From: Mesostigma viride
Taxonomy: Eukaryota; Streptophyta; Mesostigmatophyceae; Mesostigmatales; Mesostigmataceae
Direction: 5' to 3'
DNA length: 64,000 nt
Assembly (NCBI GenBank): GCA_009746045.1
Contig: RPFO01000076.1
Location: 3,048,420-3,112,419 of the forward strand
In this document: positions 30,675 through 39,893 of the stretch, piece after piece
Numbering within the stretch: the first letter of the stretch is position 1
Layout: every line of letters begins with the position of its first letter
Position numbers and translations under genes: made by a program
The notes under the pieces: model-generated
The model's database searches: none
What the model saw: only the letters and a program-made list of their open reading frames with translations
What the model was told of the DNA's origin: nothing

Positions 30675-32677
30675 AAGTGGATACCAACTCACAGGTGTCC
30701 ATTCTAAGGGTAGAGGATGCTGCAGGCTTGCAGTGGTCATCCCCTAGCTGCCTAGCTGTGTCTGATTTCTCTGGGAATGTGTCCATGAAGATCTTGGGAG
30801 AAGTGAGTGTGCCTATCCTGGGGGTGCCCACCACGTTCAGTGTGGTTGAAGGGTATCAGGGGCCTGCCATTCTAGGTCAGAACTTCTTGTGCTTACCAGG
30901 GGTGAGGATATCCTCTGAGGAGCTAGCATTAGAAGGGCAGGGCCGCCTTCCCTTGCAGAGATATCGCTACTCCCAGGGTCTTAGTGTGGCTGTAAGGGCT
31001 GTGAGGGGTCTAGAGGCAGAGGGTCCTGATACAAAGGAGCCCATTGCTGGGGACCTGCTGATCCTCCCTACTACGTTTGACCCACGTGAGTTGGGTGTGC
31101 AGAGGTACCAGATCCCAGGAACGAGTCCTGTACCTTGGCGCAAGCTAGTGGAGATGATGCAAAGCCCCAAGATGGCTAAGGCATGGACTCTTGGCTTTGT
31201 TGCTTCTGGGCATGAGTGGATAGTTGCCAACTGTGCAGAGCCTGTGGATGTCCTCCCTGAGGATCACCAGCTGCTCAGATTGATGTTTGTCCTCAAGCTC
31301 AAGGAGGTAGATGGCGTGCAGGTGCCACATGTTAGACCAGTTGTGACTGAGTACCATGGCACTGGACAGTTAGCAGATGAGGAGCTTTACACACCAGGGA
31401 TGCTGCATGATACATGGAGGATTTTGTTGTGCATTTACTTGTCTTTTCTGCAGAAGGGGATACCCTATAGCTCTGTGTTGGTAGATTTCAAGAGGGCTTT
31501 TCTTAAGGGTGATCAGCAGGAAGCACAGGATACTTGGCGCACAATACCCCCTTTCTTTGTTAAGGTGCCTGCAGTGTGGAGGGCAGAGCTGAAGACGAGG
31601 TATTTGAGGATTCTCAAAGGCGTGGAAGGCCTTAGATCGAGTCCCATCATCTGGAGGAAGAGCTTGGAGAAGTACCTCAGGTCTGTCTGTGGTCTCTCAG
31701 TCTCTCCAGTTGATCCTTGTCTGTTTCAGGGTAGCTATGAGGGGCTGCCAGCGTTTGCCTCCCTGCATGGTGATGATCTGCATCTCCTGGGCCATCCCAC
31801 TTGGCAAGAGTTGACTCTGGCCAGGATCCAGAAACGGTTTGAACTGGGTAAGATCCAGTACATGGTTGAGAATGAGCCCATGGTGTTTTGTGGAATGCAG
31901 GCGACCTTGGTCCATCAGCAGGGTACATGGTCCATCCAGCTGGAGGGTGGTAAGGATTATCCTCAGCAGATCATAGATGCCTTGCAGGAGCCCATCACCC
32001 AGGCCAGATGTGCAACAATACGAGGTATGTTGGCATGGCTGGCCAGCATTTGTGCTCCTGACCTGTTGGTACTGAGTCGGTTGACCGATTCCCAACTGGT
32101 TGAGGTGGGTGCTGAGAGAGTGGTAGAGGCTGTTCGCATGTCTCCCCCTCTCATGCTGGGTCCTTTGGATTTGTACAGGCCTTTTGACATGATGCTCTAT
32201 GTGGACAGTTCTATGGATAGTAGGAAGGTCACAGAGGTCAGGGGCCGTGCAGCAGCATTAATATCCCTGGTGCAGGAACAGTCCTCTCTGGTCTGCTGGT
32301 ACAGTCGGTTGCAAAACAGGGTAACTCCCAGCAGTGACATTGCTGAGTGCAGGGCAATCTGTGAAGGGCTTCATACTGCTCTTTACTTGAGGGAGCTATT
32401 TTACCAGCTATGTCAAGTGGCTTCCTGTCGGTTGCAGATGCACACACTGGTAAGAACTGACAGCATGGGCATGGTGCAGTTTGTGCACAGGCAGCTGGCC
32501 AGGAGCAGGGACCTTGATTATTTGTTGCTCAAGGAAATGTCTTGCTTAGCTAACATTGAACATGTGGCTGGCGTGGACAACCCTGCAGATGCTCTCACCA
32601 AGCTGGAGGAGAAGGCTGAGCTGCAATACCCTTTGCTTCGTGGGCTCATGGCCTCCAAGGGGGGAGGGCCAGAGTAG
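30314..32677 (+). CDS. R1 pol: retropepsin-like domain, reverse transcriptase, RNase H
   Basis: Starts in frame with the integrase tail (ESNPKHVYRLSWAHVKERR). Retropepsin-like: ALEVDTNSQVSILRVEDAA, DFSGNVSMKILGEVSVPIL, VVEGYQGPAILGQNFL. RT: VLVDFKRAFLKGDQQEAQ, LKGVEGLRSSPIIWR, FASLHGDDLHLLGHPT. RNase H: YVDSSMDSRKV, CWYSRLQNRVTPSSDIAECRA, RTDSMGMVQFVHRQL, VAGVDNPADALTKLEE. About 787 residues without internal stop. Together with R2 and R4 it shows protease placed after integrase and an HGDD polymerase motif. Confidence 0.88.
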   Translation: MALESNPKHVYRLSWAHVKERRPTAIWPEDGPDPPLEGDEQDESQAADANPPCLDYGLSWMDEGEQESAETSVTRPEVARAAPQSRGLLMADIIRALQNSKRDPKVSKLTGWGSCGAPALEVDTNSQVSILRVEDAAGLQWSSPSCLAVSDFSGNVSMKILGEVSVPILGVPTTFSVVEGYQGPAILGQNFLCLPGVRISSEELALEGQGRLPLQRYRYSQGLSVAVRAVRGLEAEGPDTKEPIAGDLLILPTTFDPRELGVQRYQIPGTSPVPWRKLVEMMQSPKMAKAWTLGFVASGHEWIVANCAEPVDVLPEDHQLLRLMFVLKLKEVDGVQVPHVRPVVTEYHGTGQLADEELYTPGMLHDTWRILLCIYLSFLQKGIPYSSVLVDFKRAFLKGDQQEAQDTWRTIPPFFVKVPAVWRAELKTRYLRILKGVEGLRSSPIIWRKSLEKYLRSVCGLSVSPVDPCLFQGSYEGLPAFASLHGDDLHLLGHPTWQELTLARIQKRFELGKIQYMVENEPMVFCGMQATLVHQQGTWSIQLEGGKDYPQQIIDALQEPITQARCATIRGMLAWLASICAPDLLVLSRLTDSQLVEVGAERVVEAVRMSPPLMLGPLDLYRPFDMMLYVDSSMDSRKVTEVRGRAAALISLVQEQSSLVCWYSRLQNRVTPSSDIAECRAICEGLHTALYLRELFYQLCQVASCRLQMHTLVRTDSMGMVQFVHRQLARSRDLDYLLLKEMSCLANIEHVAGVDNPADALTKLEEKAELQYPLLRGLMASKGGGPE

Positions 32678-33614
32678 ACCAAACAGCCTTGCTCTAGGTG
32701 GGAGGCATCCCAGTGGGCTGGGCAGCCACGTGGTGGCTGACAGCAGGTCCTTCAGAGTTCAGACACACTCTGCTGGACAGGGGTCAGGGTGGAGTCACTC
32801 CCCTGGCTGAGAATTTCGCCTGGCTCTGTCATGGAGCTGCAGAAGAGTCTTAAGGACTTTGTAATGGGCCTTGGGTCTTCATGGAATGGACCCTGCAAGG
32901 GCAGCCCAAGTGTTGGCTCTAACAGGTTGCTGTACATTTGTATATATTCTCTGTAACCAACCTGTTGCATGCTAATAAAATCCCTGGTTGTGTGACCATG
33001 TTGGACGTGGTTGCCAGGGGCCTCACTATGGGTTATACTTCTTTATAATAAAACATAATCTTGTTATTGTCATGTCTTGTTGTTTGTGATGCTCAGTTCC
33101 AGGAGCTGATCCAAACCTGGAGGATATGGGGTGGGGTTCGATTCCCCAGCTGACCTCAGCCTGGCATGTATGAATCCTGAGTTTATCCCTCAGTGAGGAC
33201 ATGGGCTCCCCATGTGTTGGCTAACATTTGTCAGGGCTCTCTCAGTCTTTGGAAGGATTTAAAAGATAAAGGAGGCTCCGTGGCGGGCGCCATATGAACG
33301 GGCGCCTGTGATAACTGGATGACCAGGAACTCACAATAGTACGTTCATGGACTCCTCTATCCAAACTCCTCTGACTAAGTGAAGACCTAACTTTAATCTA
33401 CACCAGGTTCCCAAAGAAAGGGTTGGGATGTCATGTGGGTCAGAGGGCAACCTTTGAACCAATGAGCAGGCCTAGCTAATATTTGGAGGCACCTCAGGTT
33501 CCAAAAGAAAAGGCAGGTCTGGTCTCTGGGAGGGATCAGATGTCTGAAGGCTTGTGGGGACAGTGGCTGATAGGTTCTCAGGCTGGTCCAAGCTCCAAAA
33601 CAAGAAAGGGTTGG
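32678..33614 (+). other. R1 3' untranslated region
   Basis: AATAAA at 32974-32979 and a second at about 33049-33055 (ATAATAAAAC), both far upstream of the LTR. Purine tract AACAAGAAAGGGTTGG directly precedes the 3' LTR. No gene seen. Confidence 0.6.
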
Positions 33615-34268
33615 AGTTAGCATATTGGGGCACCAATGTGCTAGATGGATGCAGGTTGAGGAGACCTTTCCAACGCCGTGTCAACCGCCTAGAACAGACA
33701 AGGGACTAGAAAGTTATCAAGTCCCGAAGTACTGCCGACCGGTGGGCGAGGGCGGTGCACTCTCAGGGCATAGTGGACAGGACACGTGGCAGGCCGTGCC
33801 TGCACAGGCTTAGCCTGAACTCTCACGTGACTGGGACACAGTGTACTGAGGGCTCAACGGTACTGTGGCTAGTAGAAGCCAGTAACCAGCCAGCAGGTCT
33901 GCAAGGATGTAAGTCCTTGCAGGACTGTGGCAGGTCCTGTGCTGTCCTAGACACAGGATAGCCAGAGATTCCTGTATGCTGCCTGCAACAAGGATGCAGG
34001 GCAGCGATACGAGGCTCTGGCAATGTAGCGTTGCCCAGCGTTGCTCATGACCGAGGAACAAGGATGGAACGAGGTTGCATATAGCTCGAGGCTCAACGAG
34101 GCAACGAGCGTCTTCACACACGAACCTTGGTCGTCACGACGACTGGCGAGCCTATCGAGGGTCGTAGGCCTGGTGTGAGGATAAAGGTTGCTAGCCAGCA
34201 GCCTAGGGTCATTCCAGCCGGCAAGGACCAGGAGCTCACAAGCTCTGCTGACGAGTTGCTGCGCAAAT
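33615..34268 (+). repeat. R1 3' LTR (654 bp)
   Basis: AGTTAGCATATTGG to GCGCAAAT, followed by TSD GTGGA at 34269-34273. Confidence 0.92.
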
Positions 34269-34273
34269 GTGGA

Positions 34274-34337
34274 TTACCCACACGAAGCGCCTGCAGGCGC
34301 ACAGGTTGTAACTGGCCGCCCTGGTCATCCACGATGT
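34274..34337 (-). pseudogene. tnp2 transposase core, part 2 (fragment between R1 and R3)
   Basis: A short minus-strand remnant between two insertions. It reads CDIVDDQGGQLQPVRLQALR and, one frame over, RFVWVIHDYPAF when joined to 17340. This corresponds to the tnp2 GVxxxD...F..RA.LLW.I.DxPA region. A one-base indel within it shifts frame. Confidence 0.65.
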
Positions 34338-34342
34338 CGCAT

Positions 34343-35056
34343 TGTAACAAGCAAAAATGACTTTGTTGTTACATCCTTTGTTTTGTGAATGTTTGACTTT
34401 TATTCGAGGACTTTTGGATCAGTATTGGGAAAGTTATGAGGTTTCCAAGAAGGCGGTACTTGAAACTTGTAATTTGTCAACCGACTGTTAGAAGCCCTTA
34501 TTGGTCGTGGCCTGATCCACGTGGGGTTATAGTTTGTTGGTCGGTACTACCAAGTCTTAAATGTTCCTTTGGGACTTTGGTGCTTACTACAGATTCAGGA
34601 TCTCATGTACAGATTCTGCCAGGCTGTTGGCGTTGTTGTTCTGTTTTGTGTGACTAGGATGGATACGAGGATCTTGTTTAGAATTCCATGATTTTGATTG
34701 GTTCTTTTCAGGCTAAGGTTGAGGCATGCTCGACAAGCACGTCGATATCAAGGACGTGGGGTCGCCATTGTTGCTACGTTGGTTTTGATTCATCATGGTA
34801 TAATAAAGCTTGTCTTTGTTGTCCATTCATAAGAGCCCCTTGGCTATAGACGTCCTTCAGTTCCACAGAGGTCGTCTATACACGAGCTTGTCTTTGTGTC
34901 TACAAGGGGTTGTGATTCCCTAAATCACGTGCTGTGGAATTTCCATCTCAACGTTGCTCGGATACTTGAAGTTCTGCAACTCAAGAAAGCAACCCAGGTA
35001 AAAGATCTTTCATATTGGACTGTGGATGATGCTGATGATCATTTTTAGTCGTTACA
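34343..35056 (+). repeat. R3 5' LTR (714 bp)
   Basis: TGTAACAAGCAAAAATGAC to TAGTCGTTACA. Contains AATAAA at 34802-34807. Matches 48085-48798. Confidence 0.95.
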
Positions 35057-35057
35057 T

Positions 35058-35069
35058 TGGTATCGGAGG
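35058..35069 (+). other. R3 primer-binding site
   Basis: TGGTATCGGAGG, one base after the LTR. Likely complementary to the 3' end of the host initiator Met tRNA. Confidence 0.8.
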
Positions 35070-35284
35070 ATCTCTACTTTGGTGTTTCTCTTGAAGTTGT
35101 AACCTTCCGGGTAGTACAACGTTGATCAGATGTCTGTCATCCGAGAAGATTCATAGAGTTGCGGAAAACTTACGGTGATACAGAGAGAGACACATCCTTA
35201 TGTGACTGTCTTGCTCTTTAACACTGGAAGTCAGCCGTAACCGTTGTCTCTACTAGGCAGACGATCGCGACTTCATGTGGTAGT

Positions 35285-35518
35285 ATGAGTAGTTCGAAGA
35301 CACAATCACCTTTACCCCCTACTAATCAAGGTGCAAGCGACCCGTCATCATCTCTTGAACCCATTGCTAGGGAAGGTGCTGAGACAACTACTCATACTCC
35401 ACGGCGTCAACTTAATTTCAATCGTACTTCTATGACTGAAGTGAGGCGGGTTACACAATCACCTTCATCCCTACGGAACCAGGTGTGGGCGAACTTCTTC
35501 TCCTTCACCTCTCCCTAG
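35285..35518 (+). pseudogene. R3 short ORF, possible gag N-terminus
   Basis: ATG at 35285: MSSSKTQSPLPPTNQGASD, Ser/Pro/Thr-rich, 77 codons. Low complexity and position after the primer site are typical of a gag start. No capsid or knuckle follows. Confidence 0.4.
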
Positions 35519-38500
35519 AAAAGGGTGTTGCATAAGCCATTATTAACGCACCACTAAGTCACCGTCCCTTTCTTTAAATTCGTGCAATATTTCATTGACA
35601 AGCGTCCTTACTTACGGGCTTTCGGCTGGCTGGCCGCATCGTGCTGAAGTCCGACCACCGCCCTGTCTGTCGTGGCTGCTGACGCCGCAGTCTCTGCCTA
35701 GCTCCAAACATCTTTATATATTAGCATTACGCAAGTTTTGCTACGTTTCGAGCAGGGCCATGCGGAGTGTTGGGCCAGTAGCTCAGCAGGTCCGGCTCCA
35801 GAATTCTGCTAGGAGCTGTCTTTTTTCCCTGCAGGCTCTGTTTTCTGCCAGGCCGACATGGCGCTACGGGTTATGGCTGAGCCGACGCAATGTTGCTGCC
35901 GACGGCACCTATCACCCGGTTTCCGGGTTGCGGCTGCACGCACGACCACCACCGCGACCGCCTGACGACGTCGCCGTCTAAGGTTGTTTTTTTTTCCCGG
36001 TGCTGCTTTTCTTTGACGACATTTTTACGGTGTGGCTCAGGTTACACCTCGTGTCTTTTGAGGGTGGCTCCGGATGAGCGGACAGTAGGGATTCATGGCT
36101 GCCTTTTTTACGCAAGGTTCCTTTTGCACTCACTTGACAATCTTTCAGGATCCTTTTCTTCGGTGCATGGGCAGCCTACCCTTGCTGTTTAAGGACTGTG
36201 GCACGTCCTTAATTCACGCGTCGCCAAACATTTGTTTCAGTTGTGGGGGAAACTCTTCCTTTTCTTGTTGAGCATCATGACAGTGGAGGCGTTCTAGGTT
36301 GAGCTTTGGTTCCTCCCACGTGTATGGTGGTTTGGTTTTGGTGGGGAGGAGAACAACGGCATTTGTGTTGTTCCCACTATCATCATGGTACTATGGGTAG
36401 GGCGAGCTCCCTAGGAGTTGTCCAGATTGGTGGCAGCTACGTCTGGTTACCCTGAGCAATTTTTTGCGGGGGAGTGGACATCCTGGATGTCTGCAATGTA
36501 ATTTCCAGACGGCATCACACATGCCAGGGCAGAACAACAGCATTTACGGGGTTTCCACTATCATACTTGGACAGCTGTGTCTAGTTACCCTGAGAAAATT
36601 TCTGCGGGGGAGTGGATATCCCAGGTCTGCCAAAAGGGTGCCAGATGCTATCATGGAGGCATATGGCATGGTAGATGCCACCACATCAGGGGACATCGGG
36701 ATACCTGCAGTGGGTTGTCCCCTAGAGGGTATCACACGTGCACCCATGAGTTGCCAGGTGTCTCTTGCATGGGTTGCCCACTTGCTAGACGGTGTCCTTT
36801 GACAGATGTTCCCAGAGGGGGTGGACCACTTGCTTGACAACGTCCCTTCACAAGTGGGGTGTGGGTCACTTGCCAGTTGGGGCCCTTACCTGCGCCAGAC
36901 CATTGTGACCACGCATTTACTTCTCCCAGGACATGATGGTTACCACTGCTTGTTGGCAGATGGTCCCTGTTGGGCCTAGGAGGTGCACTAGGACAGCAAG
37001 TATGGACACCAGGGCTGCTGTCATAGTTCTTATCTGTGAATATATCTGATATAGTTCTCAGATCAGAATTTTTGACACTGGTCAAGGCATTTTTAGGCCC
37101 ATTTTTTCGACTTTTGGGCAATTCTGCTGGCTGTTGGACCACCTCAGGCCCTTGTGCTCCTCCGGCTTAGGAGTTCTGGCTACCTGGCACTTGGTAGTAG
37201 CCCTGTTCGAGTCTGCTATCTTAATAGGTTGGCAGTCTGTGGCTTGCCTACTAGGCAGTTTTTCTGAGTGCCATAGTGAAGAGTGCTGGCTCCTTCCTGC
37301 AGCCTGATTGACGTTTAGTCCGGGCAGTTGACAGCATGTGGTCCTTCTTCCAAGCAGCTTCTGGAGCCAGGCTCATTGGTGTCCGTCCCAGGCCTCCTTA
37401 AAGCAGCTTAGTCACTTCCCCATAGCGTGATCGGCGCAAGCAGCTAGTCTTGGTTGTCCAGTCAGGCAACAGCTGTGTTGGATACCCACATGTGGGGGTG
37501 GTCCAACGCTGATTGGGCGTGGTGGCAGTAGCCTATTGGGGGCTTGGGGCCAGTGGGGGATTGGGAACATGTCTATGGCGGGCATGGTGCATGGAGGCTA
37601 CGTTGGAGAGTACCCTGGTAGTGGACTAGTGCTGTTGGTGGCAACTGCAAGCACTCATGGTGACGAGTGCCAGCACTCCTGGTGGCGACTACCAGCACTC
37701 ATGGTGGGGCCTGAGAGCACTCGTGGTGGCGACTGCAAGCACTGCATGGTGGCCGCGGGCGACTCTGGTGACTTGGGGACGCCCAAGTGACGAGTATCTG
37801 TAATGCTGGTGCCTGCTCCTGACGCAGTGCTGGGTCCTGCCTGCTGGTGGACATCAAGCCAGCCTTGTGCAGATGAGTAACCTCCTACCCTTGCTTTGCC
37901 CTGCTATGGACCTATCCTTGCTTGCATGGTGCCAGGATGGCTTGTTGTCTTGATAGTACACCATCCGCCCTTGAGCTGATTGCTTGCACAGCATGATGGT
38001 TGTATGAATGGGACTGCTTGCACGGGGGGTCTGGCATCATGTTTGCATGGGTAGGATGTCCTTGTGGGTTGGATGATGGGCGGGATCAACGGAGCTACAA
38101 CTGTGGGGCCGGCTGGAATCTTTGGCATGACAGTGATGACAATGGTGCCCACTCCGTTGACTCTTAATTGAGGAGTTGGACTACTTGGTGCTGGGCAGGG
38201 GCTCACATGAGCTTAGAGGTGTGGGTTAGTCGGGGGACCCATTCAGCCCTCTACCACCCTTACAACCTGCCTCATGTGCATCAGTATCCGTGGTACACTG
38301 ACATTAATACCATTTGGCAGTCTACGTGGTCCACGGACATGGATACTACTTTCCATGCTTTGACTAGGGGGACATGGTTCAGTTTACTTGCTAGGGCCCT
38401 GCCAAGCTGAGGGTGTATCTGTTTGATGACTGATGGCCTCATCCAGCATACCCTTACGCTGCCCTACTTGTGCAACCTTGTCTTGGGCTCCTTCGATCCT

Positions 38501-38645
38501 AATGCCCACATTACCTTGCATGGTAGTGCCACCTGGATGGTTGCGGGGAGTGATGTTGTTGCTGGGGCCCTGCCAAGCTTGGGCACATCAGTTGGCTGAT
38601 TGGTGATTGCTTTCAGTCTGCTCTCAAGCTGCCTTGTATGCAACT
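35519..38645 (+). other. R3 non-coding interior, left part
   Basis: No recognisable protein over about 3.1 kb. Two diverged copies of a segment containing TTACCCTGAG and GCGGGGGAGTGGA at ~36445-36500 and ~36580-36630. Short repeats with GCACTCATGGTGGCGAC at ~37640-37750. Confidence 0.5.
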
Positions 38646-38650
38646 CTGTC

Positions 38651-38983
38651 AGTTAGCTGAGATACCTCGAGGCTGACTTGTGGCCGGAGCCACACAGGGG
38701 AACATACAATGTGACCGGAGTTATTCTGGCGGAGACAGAATAACGGTGCCGAGCGCCGGTTGTGGCGCGACGCACACACGTGTACGCAAGTTACGTAGCT
38801 AGCAACTAGTCTAGTGGACGTTGTGCGTAGTAACGTTGCTCCAGGTCTAGAAGCCTCTAGAACCTGGACACGTGGCGGACAAGTGAGCGTAGTCCAGTTG
38901 TCCTAGGGATCTCGTGTGAGTGATGTGTCCACGACATATAATGTGTGCCCACATATGGAGTGAATAATGATCATCTATATATC
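38651..38983 (+). repeat. R4 5' LTR, truncated
   Basis: AGTTAGCTGAGATACC to CTATATATC. Relative to the 3' LTR it lacks the segment CAAGGAACG...ACGTA and the terminal TAACT. Confidence 0.85.
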
Positions 38984-39893
38984 AGGCAGGTCTTCTTCGC
39001 CCTCTCCCTCTTCACCCTCTCATGATTGGCAAGTCTATAATGAACATAGGCCAATTGACAGGATTATGGTGAGGGGGCTGCCAGAGGGGTACACTAGGCA
39101 GCAGGGTGCTCAGCTTCTTCTCTCTCTCAAGCTCGCTAGGGAGGAGCTGAATATCAAGAACTGGTTTGGGGCACTCATGCAGGGTGATTTCTTCCACCAA
39201 TCCAATCCCTCCATCCAGCACTTGGTATCCATATATCAGCAAAGGTATCCCAGGTGGCAGGATACACAGGGTAGGGAGCCATGGGAGAATTTTCTGCGTG
39301 ATCTGCATGACCTGCTGTCTGCTCCCACCACTGTTGACATGTACTCTGCGTTTAACTGGGTAAAAACCTATAAGGTAGAAACTCAGAACTATGTAGCAGA
39401 GATCAAGAAGTGGGAACTTGCAGTGAAGGCCCACCCCGAGGTTAGCAAGCTAGATCACAAGTGGCTTGTTCATTCCCTGCTCGAGAAGCTTAACCTTGAT
39501 CGTAACACCTTTGCCATGATCACCACAGGCTTGGCCACCCATTGGGAGTCGATGAAAGAGGCTCTCGATTATGTTAAGCTAGCCCTGGGTCCACTGTGTC
39601 AGGACTCAGCCCCTCCCCCCTCTACCTCTTCCCCCCCTGCTGTCAAGCGGGCCCGGGGGGAGGAATCAGATGAGGAGGGTAAGGCCAGGAAGGCCAAGGA
39701 CAAGCGTCCTGTGACGCTAGGGGAGGTGAAGACTCTTATGAGTCAGTTTGTTAAGAGCCTCAAGGGCAAGGGCAAGGGCAAGGGCAAGGGCAAGGGCAAG
39801 GGGCAGGGGAAGGGGAAGGGTAGGTCATCCCCCCAGGGGGGAACGCTAACAAGTCTTCTGGGGCTGGGTCCTCCACCCCCAAGAAGGATGTGA
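38967..39893 (+). CDS. gag: R4 gag
   Basis: The ATG at 38967 lies within the truncated LTR. Core: NEHRPIDRIMVRGLPEGYTR, SLKLAREELNIKNWFGALM, QRYPRWQDTQGREPWENFL, TYKVETQNYVAEIKKWELAV, HWESMKEALDYVKLALGP. Lys/Glu-rich region then (Gly-Lys)n tract (GGCAAG repeats ~39762-39805). The zinc knuckles are in the next frame, reached across a C6-A-G6 run at 39827-39842. In R2 the knuckles are in the gag frame, so the shift here is probably a one-base deletion. Confidence 0.85.
   Translation: MIIYISGRSSSPSPSSPSHDWQVYNEHRPIDRIMVRGLPEGYTRQQGAQLLLSLKLAREELNIKNWFGALMQGDFFHQSNPSIQHLVSIYQQRYPRWQDTQGREPWENFLRDLHDLLSAPTTVDMYSAFNWVKTYKVETQNYVAEIKKWELAVKAHPEVSKLDHKWLVHSLLEKLNLDRNTFAMITTGLATHWESMKEALDYVKLALGPLCQDSAPPPSTSSPPAVKRARGEESDEEGKARKAKDKRPVTLGEVKTLMSQFVKSLKGKGKGKGKGKGKGQGKGKGRSSPQGGTLTSLLGLGPPPPRRM

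Larger units (their letters stand above)
17346..34268 (+). mobile_element. R1: Copia-like LTR retrotransposon, 8.4 kb without nested R2
   Basis: Flanked by GTGGA at 17341-17345 and 34269-34273. Two 654-bp LTRs differ at roughly nine positions by eye. Internal order: extra ORF-A, gag with CCHC knuckle, integrase, retropepsin-like domain, RT, RNase H. It inserted in the tnp2 gene and was later itself hit by R2 inside ORF-A. Orientation is plus. Confidence 0.9.

Noticed and set aside
34436..34657. 73-codon frame present identically at 48178-48399
   Set aside because: Lies inside both R3 LTRs; identity reflects the LTR duplication, not a gene.
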